Shown here: positions 55,764-63,926 of the stretch, piece by piece
Layout of the letters: every line of letters begins with the position of its first letter
Position numbering within the stretch: position 1 is the first letter of the stretch
NCBI RefSeq assembly: GCF_020405205.1
Contig: NZ_CP084469.1
Coordinates: 372,001-436,000, forward strand
DNA from: Natrinema salinisoli
GTDB lineage: Archaea > Halobacteriota > Halobacteria > Halobacteriales > Natrialbaceae
Direction of reading: 5' to 3'
Length of the DNA stretch: 64,000 nt
Position numbers and translations under genes: made by a program
The notes under the pieces: model-generated
Seen by the model: only the letters and a program-made list of their open reading frames with translations
Told to the model about the DNA's origin: nothing
The model's database searches: none

Positions 55764-56977
55764 TCTCGATCAGCAAACTGCTCTGTGACCTCGACGCCGA
55801 GGGCGACGGCCTGCGCTACGACGCGGCCGAGGGGTCGGACAAGCCACAGATCACCGAGGAGAAACAGCGGCGACCGGTCGTCGTCTGGAACACGACCCGC
55901 CGGTGTAACCTGTACTGTTCGCACTGCTACGCCGCTGCCGAGACCGAACCCGCGACCGGCGAATTCAGTACTGCTGAGGCGAAGTCATTCCTCGACCAGC
56001 TCGCGGCGTACGGCGCGCCGGTCATTCTCTTTTCCGGCGGCGAACCGCTCGTCCGCGACGATCTGGTCGAACTCGTCTCCTACGCGGCCGATCGCGGACT
56101 TCGGCCGGTTCTGTCCTCGAACGGAACGTTGCTCACTCGCGAGAAAGCCGACGCATTACGCGATGCGGGGCTCCAGTACGCCGGCATCTCCGTCGACGGC
56201 CTGCCCGAGCGAAACGACCGCTTCCGCGGCGAGGACGGCGCGTTCGACGCCGCCGTCCGCGGTATCGAAAACTGCCTCGAGGCCGGTCTCAAGACAGGCC
56301 TCCGCTACACGATCACCGAGGCGAACGCGCCGGACCTCGAGGGTGTCGTCGACTTGCTCGTGGACAAGGGGCTCGACCGGTTCTGTTTCTACCACCTCGA
56401 TTACGGCGGCCGCGGTGCCGAGATCGTCGACGCCGATCTCTCGCCGGTCGAGAAACGGGAGGCGATCGAACAGGTGGCCGACCTGACCCTCGACTATCAC
56501 GACCGGGGCGAGGAGATCGAGACCCTGCTCGTGGGCAACTACGCCGACGCCGCCTTCCTCGTCGAGTACGCGCGCGAGAACTTCGGCGAGGCGAAGGCGC
56601 GGGCGGTATACGACTACCTCGAGCGAAACGGCGGCGACCCGACGGGCGAGCGGGTCGCCGACGTCGACTATCAGGGCAACGTCCACCTCACGCAGTTCTG
56701 GCAGGGGTACAGTCTGGGCAACGTCCGGGACCGCCCCTTCGGCGAGATCTGGGAGGACGAGTCGAACCCGCTGCTTGAGGCGCTGCGAAACCGCGAGGAG
56801 CACCTGAAGGGGAAGTGTGCGGACTGTCAGTATCAGTCGATCTGTCGCGGGGCGTCCCGGCTGCGGGCGCTGGCGACGACCGGGGACCTCTTCGCGCCGG
56901 ATCCGCAGTGTTACCTGCACGATGACGAGGTGCGCGGAGAGAGCGGGGGATCCGTCGTCGGCGGTGCCGCGGATTGA
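55760..56977 (+). CDS. Radical SAM/SPASM protein (haem-pathway or peptide-modifying type)
   Basis: 405 aa. CNLYCSHC (Cys49, Cys53, Cys56) binds the SAM cluster, ILFSGGEPLVRDD follows, and the C terminus carries Cys353, Cys356, Cys362 and Cys384 as a SPASM-like site. It resembles both the haloarchaeal rSAM partner of Htur_1727 proteins (TIGR04347-like, some of which have lost the cluster motif) and AhbC/NirJ haem enzymes. Here the cluster motif is intact. GTG start overlaps the partner gene stop. A distinct N terminus of about 40 residues (SISKLLCDLDAEGDGLRYDA) is shared with that subfamily. Confidence 0.86.
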   Translation: MISISKLLCDLDAEGDGLRYDAAEGSDKPQITEEKQRRPVVVWNTTRRCNLYCSHCYAAAETEPATGEFSTAEAKSFLDQLAAYGAPVILFSGGEPLVRDDLVELVSYAADRGLRPVLSSNGTLLTREKADALRDAGLQYAGISVDGLPERNDRFRGEDGAFDAAVRGIENCLEAGLKTGLRYTITEANAPDLEGVVDLLVDKGLDRFCFYHLDYGGRGAEIVDADLSPVEKREAIEQVADLTLDYHDRGEEIETLLVGNYADAAFLVEYARENFGEAKARAVYDYLERNGGDPTGERVADVDYQGNVHLTQFWQGYSLGNVRDRPFGEIWEDESNPLLEALRNREEHLKGKCADCQYQSICRGASRLRALATTGDLFAPDPQCYLHDDEVRGESGGSVVGGAAD

Positions 56978-57013
56978 CGGCGCCGATTCGCAGGTTTCGG
57001 ACGGACAGCTCGC

Positions 57014-57145
57014 TCAGCGGCTGGAATCGGGCCGCGCGGGAAGTTGTCCGAGACAGTGGCGGCAGTAGGTGTAGCTGTGTTCGTTCTCCGTTCCACACGC
57101 CCGGCAGGTAACCGGTTCGTCGATCGTCCGTGTTCGAGTACCCAT
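57014..57145 (-). CDS. 43-aa micro zinc-finger protein
   Basis: CRACGTENEHSYTYCRHC provides two CxxC pairs (residues 14-17 and 28-31), a single zinc knuckle typical of haloarchaeal small zinc-finger proteins. It starts MGTRTRTIDEPVT and ends RPDSSR. Function unknown. Downstream of the CGCGG-like gene (57228) on the same strand, possibly in one transcription unit with it. Confidence 0.68.
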   Translation of the reverse strand: MGTRTRTIDEPVTCRACGTENEHSYTYCRHCLGQLPARPDSSR

Positions 57146-57227
57146 CGTGCGCTCTACTGAACGACGACAAATAGCCCTCCGCCTGACGATCGCAAGGGAC
57201 CGCGGCAGGTGCCTCGATTAGCCCCCT

Positions 57228-57530
57228 TCAGTCGTCGACGTGGACGCGGGTCACGTGCCCGCCACAGCCACACCGATCGACGTACTCGAAACGAATTCCG
57301 TCGAACGCGGCCTCGAGTTCGTCCCAGAGATACGATTCGGGGTGGCCGTGTTCGCCGTGGGTGACGAGGTTGACGTGGAAGCCCGTGGCCGTCGCGTCGA
57401 TCGCGCCTTTCGCCTGTTCGACGACGAGCTCTCGGTTCGCGGCGTGTTCGGGTCCTTCGAGGTTCCCCGACCACGACGCCTCGTGGTCGCGGCGCGTGAC
57501 GGGTTCGACGTCGGAGGCGGTTTCGCTCAT
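57228..57530 (-). CDS. CGCGG-family candidate radical-SAM-modified peptide
   Basis: 100 aa with the CGCGG motif at residues 87-91 (VDRCGCGGHVTRV), the mark of a haloarchaeal family named as a putative rSAM-modified RiPP precursor. The N-terminal 80 residues (SWSGNLEGPEHAANRELVVE, FHVNLVTHGEHGHPESYLWD) would be leader-like or a small fold. ATG 57530 is chosen over a 21-residue extension. It lies beside the MoaD-like gene and near two radical SAM enzymes. Confidence 0.83.
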   Translation of the reverse strand: MSETASDVEPVTRRDHEASWSGNLEGPEHAANRELVVEQAKGAIDATATGFHVNLVTHGEHGHPESYLWDELEAAFDGIRFEYVDRCGCGGHVTRVHVDD

Positions 57531-57626
57531 AGATGTGACTCGGTCCCGGACGGGCCTAAGGTCTGAGCCGAACCGGTTCGGCCTCATGACCAACTGCTCG
57601 TTCCCTCGCTATCGTCCGCGGCGCGG

Positions 57627-58055
57627 TCAACAACAGAACATGAACGGGTAGATCAGCGCGACGCGGTCGTCGTCCGTGAGTTCCGCCTCGAAGCCGCCGC
57701 AGTGTTCGTTGAAGCGGCCGTTGATGCACACCCGCGCGTACGGCCTGGTCTGGTCGCCCTCCGGATTCTTGCGCCAGGTTCCGGGCAGGTCGTCGGGCAC
57801 CGGCGCCCAGCCGCTGTGGGTCGCGTCCGCTTCGGTCTCGGCGATCAGCATGTCCTCGAGGTCGTATTCCTCGAAGAAGTCCTCGAGGAAGTCCCGGAGT
57901 CGATCTCCCTCGAACGTGAACTCGAGTTCGTGCGTGCCGACGGCGGTGCGGACGTGACCGGTACAGCGGACGGTCACGGTCGTCGTGTCGAGGTCTCGGT
58001 CGCCAGTTCGGTCCGATCGTCGGTCGGCGGCGGTCGCGGCTTGATTGGTTCCCAT
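57627..58055 (-). CDS. MoaD/ThiS-like beta-grasp protein with C-terminal Cys-Cys
   Basis: 142 aa. ARVCINGRFNEHCGGFEAEL and DDDRVALIYPFMFCC align with the MoaD/ThiS C-terminal region (NGR..E...G...-L.DGDEV), but the usual Gly-Gly end is replaced by Phe-Cys-Cys. An inserted loop at about 65-105 (EADATHSGWAPVPDDLPGTW) is unusual. It may be a sulfur carrier with a thiol end, or a metal/persulfide site (inference). ATG 58055 gives the N terminus MGTNQAATAADRRSD. It is upstream of the CGCGG gene on the same strand. Confidence 0.78.
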   Translation of the reverse strand: MGTNQAATAADRRSDRTGDRDLDTTTVTVRCTGHVRTAVGTHELEFTFEGDRLRDFLEDFFEEYDLEDMLIAETEADATHSGWAPVPDDLPGTWRKNPEGDQTRPYARVCINGRFNEHCGGFEAELTDDDRVALIYPFMFCC

Positions 58056-58148
58056 GGATCGATCGATGGTACGGGACGAGCAAGCAAACACTCCGTTCCG
58101 AACGTGTTCGGGAGGAAGGGGACGGCCGTCTGGGTCCTATTCGCATCT

Positions 58149-59531
58149 ATGAACGGAATACCGGGCGGGCTCCGGACCGATCAGCAGCCGCCGATGGCAA
58201 TCCCGCTGCGGCACTTCGTGCTCGCGCTGGGGTTCCTCGTCGTCGGCGTCGGTGGCGGGGTCGTGACGGCCGTCGCGACGCTGCCCGGCCTCTCCGGGCT
58301 GGCGCACCTGCACCTCCTGCTCGTGGGCTGGATCGGGGTGACGATCATGGGCGCGATGACGCAGTTCGTCCCCGTCTGGTCCGGCGCGACGATCCACTCG
58401 AGACGGCTGGCGATCGCGCAGCTGTGGTTCCTCATCGCCGGACTGACCGGTTTCGCAGCGGCGCTGCTTGCCGGCGTACTCGCGTGGCTCCCGGTTGGCG
58501 GTGCGCTCATGCTCGCCGGGATCTGGGTGTTCGTCTACAACGTGGGGCGAACGCTCGCACGCACGCATCCGCTGGATTTCACCGAACGTCACTTCGCGCT
58601 CGCGCTCGCGTCGTTCGGGCTCGTCGCGCCGCTCGGGCTCTCGCTGGCGATCGACTTCACGACGCCGGTGTTCGAGTCGATCGGGCTCACTCGGGCCGGA
58701 ATCCACCTCTCCCACGCGACGCTCGCGCTGTTCGGCGCCCTGCTCGCGACGGTCGTCGGCGCGCTCTTCCAGCTGACGAAGATGTTCACGCAAGCGGAGC
58801 CAGATCGGCTCGACGAGGGGCTGCTCGCGCTCGAGCAACTGTGTTTCCCGGCGGGGCTCGCCGCCCTCGTCCTCGGACGAGGACTCGCTATTGAATCCCT
58901 CGCTCGAGTCGGCGCGTTGGGACTCCTCGTCGGCCTCCTCGCGTTCGCGGTCGTCGTGGCCCGACTGCTGGCCGGTGCGACGGTCGAGCGATCCCCGATG
59001 CTGGCTCGGTACTGGATCGTCGTGGCGGCACTGTTCGCGTGGATCGCCCTCGCAGCGCCGAGGTGGTGGGCCGATCCGCTGGCGTTCGAGTCGCTGTTCG
59101 GCCATCCGCAGGCGCGGGACCTGCTGCTCTTCGGCGTCTTCGGCTTCGTCGTCATCGGCTCGCTCTACCACATCGTCCCCTTCATCATCTGGATCGAACA
59201 CTACAGCGATCGGCTGGGCTTCGAGCAGGTGCCGATGATCGACGACCTCTACGACGACCGCCTCGAGCGGGCCGACTTCTGGGCGACGCTCGGCGGATTC
59301 GGTGGGCTCGCTGTGGCTCCGCTCGCTGGGCTGCCGGCAGCCGCGATCACGGCCAGCAGCGTCCTCGCCGCGGTCGGCGTCGCACTGTTCGTCGCGAATA
59401 TGCTGTTGACTATCCAGCGACACGGCCCGGACGGCATCGCCGGCGTGCTCGCGAATCGGCTCGAGTCGAACGACGAAACGCCCGCAGCGAGCCGCGGAGA
59501 ACCCGACGTCGACGTGCCGCCGGATCAGTAA
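58149..59531 (+). CDS. Polytopic His-rich membrane protein (NnrS / haem-copper oxidase I-like)
   Basis: 460 aa with about 12 helices. His53 and His55 in HLHLLLVGWIGVTIMGAM, later HLSHATLALFG and YHIVPFIIWIEH, fit proteins of the NnrS or cbb3-subunit-I-like group, which bind haem or copper and respond to nitric oxide. No full oxidase ligand set (six His in a defined order) is obvious. ATG 58149 is used; ATG 58194 is alternative. Divergent from the MoaD-like gene. It may belong with the similar gene at 61540. Confidence 0.72.
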   Translation: MNGIPGGLRTDQQPPMAIPLRHFVLALGFLVVGVGGGVVTAVATLPGLSGLAHLHLLLVGWIGVTIMGAMTQFVPVWSGATIHSRRLAIAQLWFLIAGLTGFAAALLAGVLAWLPVGGALMLAGIWVFVYNVGRTLARTHPLDFTERHFALALASFGLVAPLGLSLAIDFTTPVFESIGLTRAGIHLSHATLALFGALLATVVGALFQLTKMFTQAEPDRLDEGLLALEQLCFPAGLAALVLGRGLAIESLARVGALGLLVGLLAFAVVVARLLAGATVERSPMLARYWIVVAALFAWIALAAPRWWADPLAFESLFGHPQARDLLLFGVFGFVVIGSLYHIVPFIIWIEHYSDRLGFEQVPMIDDLYDDRLERADFWATLGGFGGLAVAPLAGLPAAAITASSVLAAVGVALFVANMLLTIQRHGPDGIAGVLANRLESNDETPAASRGEPDVDVPPDQ

Positions 59532-59564
59532 CGGGAGGCGATCGGTATCGTCGCCTCGGCGGCG

Positions 59565-60167
59565 CTACTCGTCGGGCGAGACGTCGACGTCGGGTTCGTA
59601 TCGCTGCGACTCGATCGTACTCACTACCAGTTCGCCGTACTCGGCCGCCGTCAGGGTCCCGTCGTTGTACTTCGTCGCCCAGCCCGTCTCGACCGTGGCC
59701 GAGCCGAACGACGCGGGTGCGTCGTCGAGGATCGTCGCTCCGAGCGCGGTAGCGTCGTATCCGCTCCCGACGAGCGCGGCGTAGCCGCCCGCGATCAGCG
59801 CGACGTCGTGGACGTTCCCCTCGTCGTACCGGTCGGTGTTGACGTACTCGACCGTGAGGACGTCGCGCTCGCGTTCGATCGATTCGACCGCGAGTTCGTA
59901 CTCGTCGAGCGTCGACGCGAGGCCGTCCGGATCGGTGATCTCGGTACTCGCCAGCTCCGGAACCCGTTCCTCGAACACGGTCGATCGCTCTGCAACGGGG
60001 AGGTCGGGCGTGTACCTCGAGATCGGCCACTTCTCGTTTTTCGGAAACTCCGTCCCCATCTCTTCGATGCAGCCGGCGGCTGCGACGAGCGCGGCGACTG
60101 CTCCACCCTGCAGGAGCCGCCGTCGTGTTATCCTCCCGTTGTTCGCTTTCGACGACCTCCGGTCCAT
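59565..60167 (-). CDS. Tat-exported lipoprotein of unknown function
   Basis: 200 aa. ITRRRLLQGGAVAALVAAAGC has a twin-arginine motif and lipobox Cys33. The mature part (EITDPDGLASTLDEYELAVE, LIAGGYAALVGSGYDATALG) is an alpha/beta haloarchaeal lipoprotein. It is antisense-adjacent to the antiporter gene. ATG 60167 is preferred to the in-frame extension to 60221. Function unknown. Confidence 0.8.
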   Translation of the reverse strand: MDRRSSKANNGRITRRRLLQGGAVAALVAAAGCIEEMGTEFPKNEKWPISRYTPDLPVAERSTVFEERVPELASTEITDPDGLASTLDEYELAVESIERERDVLTVEYVNTDRYDEGNVHDVALIAGGYAALVGSGYDATALGATILDDAPASFGSATVETGWATKYNDGTLTAAEYGELVVSTIESQRYEPDVDVSPDE

Positions 60168-60260
60168 ACACGCGCTCTCGAGGCCTCCGGGCAAATGGAT
60201 TCGTTCTGCAAACGCCGGCACCGAGATAAAGACGCGATTTCACGTAGCGTTGTGCAGCCA

Positions 60261-61523
60261 ATGGCTCTCGACGTGTACACCGTCGGTCTGGTCGTCATCG
60301 GCCTCGCGCTGTTCGGGGTGGCCGTCCTTCCGCGGTTCGCCGCCGGCCGCGCGATCTCGCTGCCGATCTTCTTCGTCGCCTTCGGGATGGTCGTCTTCGG
60401 CCTCCCGATCGGGCTTCCCCCGCCCGACCCGTTGGAGCAGGGGACCACGACGGAACACTTCGCGGAACTCGGCGTCATCGTCGCCCTGATGGGCGTCGGT
60501 CTGAAAATAGATCGGGTTCCGGGAGTGCGTGCGTGGGCATCGACCTGGCGACTGCTCGCGATCACGATGCCGCTGTCGATCGCCGGCGCAGCCGCCCTCG
60601 GGCGGTGGCTCGGTTTCGTGATACCGACTGCGATCCTGCTGGGTGCCTGCATCGCGCCGACTGACCCGGTGCTGGCGTCGGAAGTACAGGTCCGCGGACC
60701 GGGAATGGGGACCGAAGCGGAAGGGGTGGAAGAGGCGGCCGGGGGAGAGGACGAGGTCCGGTTCGCGCTGACCTCGGAGGCCGGATTGAACGACGGACTC
60801 GCCTTCCCGTTTACCAATCTGGCGATCGCGATCGCGCTCGTCGGGCTCGCGCCCGGCAACTGGCTCGGCGAGTGGCTCCTGGTCGACGTCGGGTACCGAA
60901 TCGTCGTCGGCGTAATCGCTGGCGTCGTCCTCGGCTCCCTGACCGCTCGTGCCGTCTTCGCGACTGAGCCGACGACCCCCGTGGCGGAATCGGTCCGGGG
61001 ACTCGAGGCAATCGCGGGAACTCTGTTCGTCTACGGGGCGACCGAACTCGTCGGTGGATACGGCTTCATCGCGGTCTTCGTCGCGGCGCTGATGGTGCGC
61101 CACTACGAGCGATCGCACGACTACAACCGGTCGCTCCACGAAGTCAGCGAGTTCACCGAACAGGTCATGATGGCCCTCATCATGCTCTTTTTCGGCGGGG
61201 CGATCGTCGGCGGGCTCCTCCAGCCGCTCACGCTCGAGGCGATCGTCGCGGTGATCGCGATCGTGTTCGTCGTTCGGCCGCTCGCCGGGGTCGTGGGATT
61301 CCTCGGATTCGATCGGGACCCCGTCGAACGGGCGACGATCGCGTTCTTCGGCGTGCGCGGAATCGGCTCCTTCTACTATCTCGCGTACGCGCTCAACGCG
61401 GCTGCGTTCCCCGACGCCGACGTACTGTGGGCCGTCGTCGGCGCCGTCGTCCTGCTGTCGATCGTCGTCCACGGGATCACCGCGACGCCCGCGGTCCGCT
61501 GGCTCGAGAAGCGAGCGGAATAG
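60261..61523 (+). CDS. CPA1-type Na+/H+ antiporter
   Basis: 420 aa, about 12 helices. The CPA1 marks APTDPVLAS and SEAGLNDGLA (ion-binding Asp) and the TTATPAV-like end ITATPAVRW are present. It exports Na+ for H+, essential in high salt. ATG 60261 begins MALDVYTVGLVVIGL. Divergent from the lipoprotein gene and convergent with the membrane gene at 61540. Confidence 0.92.
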   Translation: MALDVYTVGLVVIGLALFGVAVLPRFAAGRAISLPIFFVAFGMVVFGLPIGLPPPDPLEQGTTTEHFAELGVIVALMGVGLKIDRVPGVRAWASTWRLLAITMPLSIAGAAALGRWLGFVIPTAILLGACIAPTDPVLASEVQVRGPGMGTEAEGVEEAAGGEDEVRFALTSEAGLNDGLAFPFTNLAIAIALVGLAPGNWLGEWLLVDVGYRIVVGVIAGVVLGSLTARAVFATEPTTPVAESVRGLEAIAGTLFVYGATELVGGYGFIAVFVAALMVRHYERSHDYNRSLHEVSEFTEQVMMALIMLFFGGAIVGGLLQPLTLEAIVAVIAIVFVVRPLAGVVGFLGFDRDPVERATIAFFGVRGIGSFYYLAYALNAAAFPDADVLWAVVGAVVLLSIVVHGITATPAVRWLEKRAE

Positions 61524-61539
61524 CCCGGGCACCGATTCG

Positions 61540-62754
61540 CTATCTCGCCCGTTCGAGAAAGATCGTCCAGAGGACCGCGGCGTAGAGGGCTGCCCCAAGG
61601 ACCGCGAGCAAGCGACCGAGGGCTACCAGCGGCGGGACCGACGCGAGTAGCCCGCCAGCCTCGAGCCCCAGGCCGACGACGAGCGCCGCGATCGACGCGC
61701 TCGCTGTTCGGTCGCCGATCCCCGGAGCGGCGGCGACGGCCGGCGGGTAGAAGTGGTAGGTGACGCCGACGATCGTCAACCCCACGAAGCCGCCGACCGC
61801 GAGCCGGTAGTGGGCGTCGAACGCGGACGCGGGGAGGGTCGAGGCGGGGACGAAGGCGAACGCGAGTCCCAGCGCTGCCACCAGCGCGGCGCAACCGCCC
61901 GCAGCGACGATCGCCCAGTGGCCGACGCGCCGACGGTCGCTCCGTCGGGACAGGTCCACGACTGCGACGGCGAAGCCGACGAGTGCGGTCGCCTGGAGTC
62001 CGGCACCCGCGTGAAAGAGTGATCCGCCCCGGAAATCGACTGCGAGCAGTGCCGGGCCGGCGACGCCGGCGAGCAAGACGATCGCGACGAGCGGCGGCCT
62101 CGCCGAGGCTGTGAGCAGTCGCGGTAACAGCCGGAAGCCGATCGCGAACACGAGCAGAGCCGCCGTTCCGGCCGCGAACACGTGGGTCGCCGCCGCTCCG
62201 TTCGCCGGCAGACCCGGTAGCTCGAGGCCGATTTCGGCGGCCGGAGAGAGCGCGGAACCGACGAGAAGGTACGCGAGCACGACGGGAACGGCCGCGTTCG
62301 CGAGGCGGTCGACCCGCACACGGTGGGTATCGGTCGTGCCGGTGCCGGTCTCCCGCCCCGTCGGGTTATCTCGGACGGTCCAACAGAGAACGACGACGAA
62401 GACGAGACAGCCGACGAACCAGCTCGTCGCACCCACGACCGCGAGCGTCGGCGGACCGATTCCGGTCGCCGCGGCGAACGTCGCGACCGTTCCGAATAGT
62501 GCGAACGGGAGATGGACCGCCGGCGCGTGTGGAACGGCCAGTTCGCGGGCGAAGTACGACGGGACGAGCGTGTAGGCCTTGCCGAAGACGACGTGGAGGA
62601 CGAACCCGAACACGCCGAGCGGAACCGTCGCTGTTCGCGGCAGGCCGATCGCGACGGCGACGTGCCACGCGAGGAAGAAGCCGACACCCGCCGCGACGAA
62701 GGCACGGGACCAGCGCGTGACGGTAGCGGTCGCGGTTCCGCCCTCCGAGACCAT
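61540..62754 (-). CDS. Second NnrS/haem-copper-like membrane protein
   Basis: 404 aa, about 12 helices (FFLAWHVAVAIGLPRTATVP, GFVLHVVFGKAYTLVPSYFA, SLFHAGAGLQATALVGFAVA, GVTYHFYPPAVAAAPG). Scattered His in helices at positions comparable to the 58149 protein suggest a related fold. No enzymatic centre can be assigned. It starts 6 bp after the stop of the 62761 gene, forming a two-gene operon. Confidence 0.7.
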   Translation of the reverse strand: MVSEGGTATATVTRWSRAFVAAGVGFFLAWHVAVAIGLPRTATVPLGVFGFVLHVVFGKAYTLVPSYFARELAVPHAPAVHLPFALFGTVATFAAATGIGPPTLAVVGATSWFVGCLVFVVVLCWTVRDNPTGRETGTGTTDTHRVRVDRLANAAVPVVLAYLLVGSALSPAAEIGLELPGLPANGAAATHVFAAGTAALLVFAIGFRLLPRLLTASARPPLVAIVLLAGVAGPALLAVDFRGGSLFHAGAGLQATALVGFAVAVVDLSRRSDRRRVGHWAIVAAGGCAALVAALGLAFAFVPASTLPASAFDAHYRLAVGGFVGLTIVGVTYHFYPPAVAAAPGIGDRTASASIAALVVGLGLEAGGLLASVPPLVALGRLLAVLGAALYAAVLWTIFLERAR

Positions 62755-62760
62755 CGGAGA

Positions 62761-63336
62761 TTAGAACGGCGACTGTACGGTCGTCTCGTCTTCCTCCCGT
62801 CCCCGGTCGATGGGACTCTCCGCCGATCCGCCGACCGGTTCGTTCGGGACCTCGCCGGACTCGCGGTACTGCGCTTCGATCCGCTCGAGCGTCTCGTTGA
62901 GCGATTCGGACTGGTGGTGGGTCGGGCGGACGCGAACACGCACGAGATCGTACTCGTGGCGGTCGCTCAGCCCGTTCCACGCGCGGAACGAGCCCTTGAC
63001 GAGCGCGTCGGCCTGCGGACAGAACTCCGTGGTCGGACTGAACTCCGCCCGAAGAATGCTCGGATCGTCGGCGTCGACCGCGTACCGGTATCCCGCGTCG
63101 GGATGGCGTCGATCGAGGTTGAGCCGAGCCAGGTTGTAGCCGAAGGTCGCGTCGTAGACGCCACGCTCTTCGAACAGGTCCCGCGTGATATCGTGGAACG
63201 CGACGTGCTCGTCGCCCTCGAGAAGGTCGTGCCCCTCGAGGTACTCCCCCGGTTCCGGGATGTGGCCGGCGACGAACGACCCCGGCTCGTCGAAACTGTC
63301 CCCGTCCGTCGATCGTCCGCTCGAAAAGGGATTCAT
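62761..63336 (-). CDS. Conserved haloarchaeal protein, operon partner of the membrane protein
   Basis: 191 aa soluble acidic protein. DEHVAFHDITRDLFEERGVY, then YNLARLNLDRRHPDAG and TTEFCPQADALVKGSFRAWN form conserved-looking blocks, with His residues and a single Cys that might bind a metal. The C terminus is disordered. I do not recognise a function. First gene of the operon with 61540. Confidence 0.72.
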   Translation of the reverse strand: MNPFSSGRSTDGDSFDEPGSFVAGHIPEPGEYLEGHDLLEGDEHVAFHDITRDLFEERGVYDATFGYNLARLNLDRRHPDAGYRYAVDADDPSILRAEFSPTTEFCPQADALVKGSFRAWNGLSDRHEYDLVRVRVRPTHHQSESLNETLERIEAQYRESGEVPNEPVGGSAESPIDRGREEDETTVQSPF

Positions 63337-63632
63337 CGTACGACGTGCTTCGTCGCGGACCGTCCAGTAGTTCGTTGCGAATATGTTCGGTAGTCCTCAG
63401 TACGGTCCGAGATCCGGCGAATTCCGCGATTCTTACATCTACAACCGGTGATTGCGTGATAACTGTCGCCCCCTGAATAGTTTTAGATACCTTTAATGAA
63501 ATAAAATCATTAGTTATTTTCCCTAAAATAAATTCTCTGATGACCATATATGTACTATGTTGTATATTTTTGGAGTCCAAGCTCGGGTTGGGGCCAGAGG
63601 ATTTATATCCGACCGACAAAAGGGTCCGGTCA
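63337..63632. other. 296-bp AT-rich leader region with dyads
   Basis: Contrasts with the GC-rich window: about 63475-63570 is very AT-rich. It holds TAATGA/TCATTA (63494-63512) and a perfect 7-bp dyad TTATTTT-CCCT-AAAATAA (63514-63531). Confidence 0.55.
63601..63608 (+). promoter_or_regulatory. TATA box of the HalOD1 gene
   Basis: ATTTATAT centred about 28 nt before ATG 63633. This supports that start over the longer frame from 63540. Confidence 0.6.
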
Positions 63633-63926
63633 ATGCTACTCTCAGTCGATCAGTCGGACACATCAGCCGGGCAGTCTATCAGCTTCGACGTTATCGCTGC
63701 CGTCGCCGAAGCGGAGGGGATCGATCCCGTCGAACTCGAGCCGCCGGAGTACGACGCTCTCTACGACGTAATCAACCCGGAAGCGCTCGATTCGCTCTTT
63801 GCGACTCGCGAAAACGGCAAAGAACGACCGACCGGACGCGTCGAATTCCACTTCTGTGGCTACGACGTCGTCGTCACGAACGACGGCGATGTCGACGTCT
63901 CCGATCGCGACGGCGACCGCGAGTAA
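63633..63926 (+). CDS. Short HalOD1-domain protein
   Basis: 97 aa containing only a HalOD1 output domain (GQSISFDVIAAVAEAEGIDP, LEPPEYDALYDVINPEALDS, GRVEFHFCGYDVVV). HalOD1 normally follows sensor domains in haloarchaeal signalling proteins; standalone forms are common and of unknown role. The ATG at 63633 is chosen for the TATA spacing and the domain start. The longer frame from 63540 covers the AT-rich leader. Confidence 0.85.
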   Translation: MLLSVDQSDTSAGQSISFDVIAAVAEAEGIDPVELEPPEYDALYDVINPEALDSLFATRENGKERPTGRVEFHFCGYDVVVTNDGDVDVSDRDGDRE

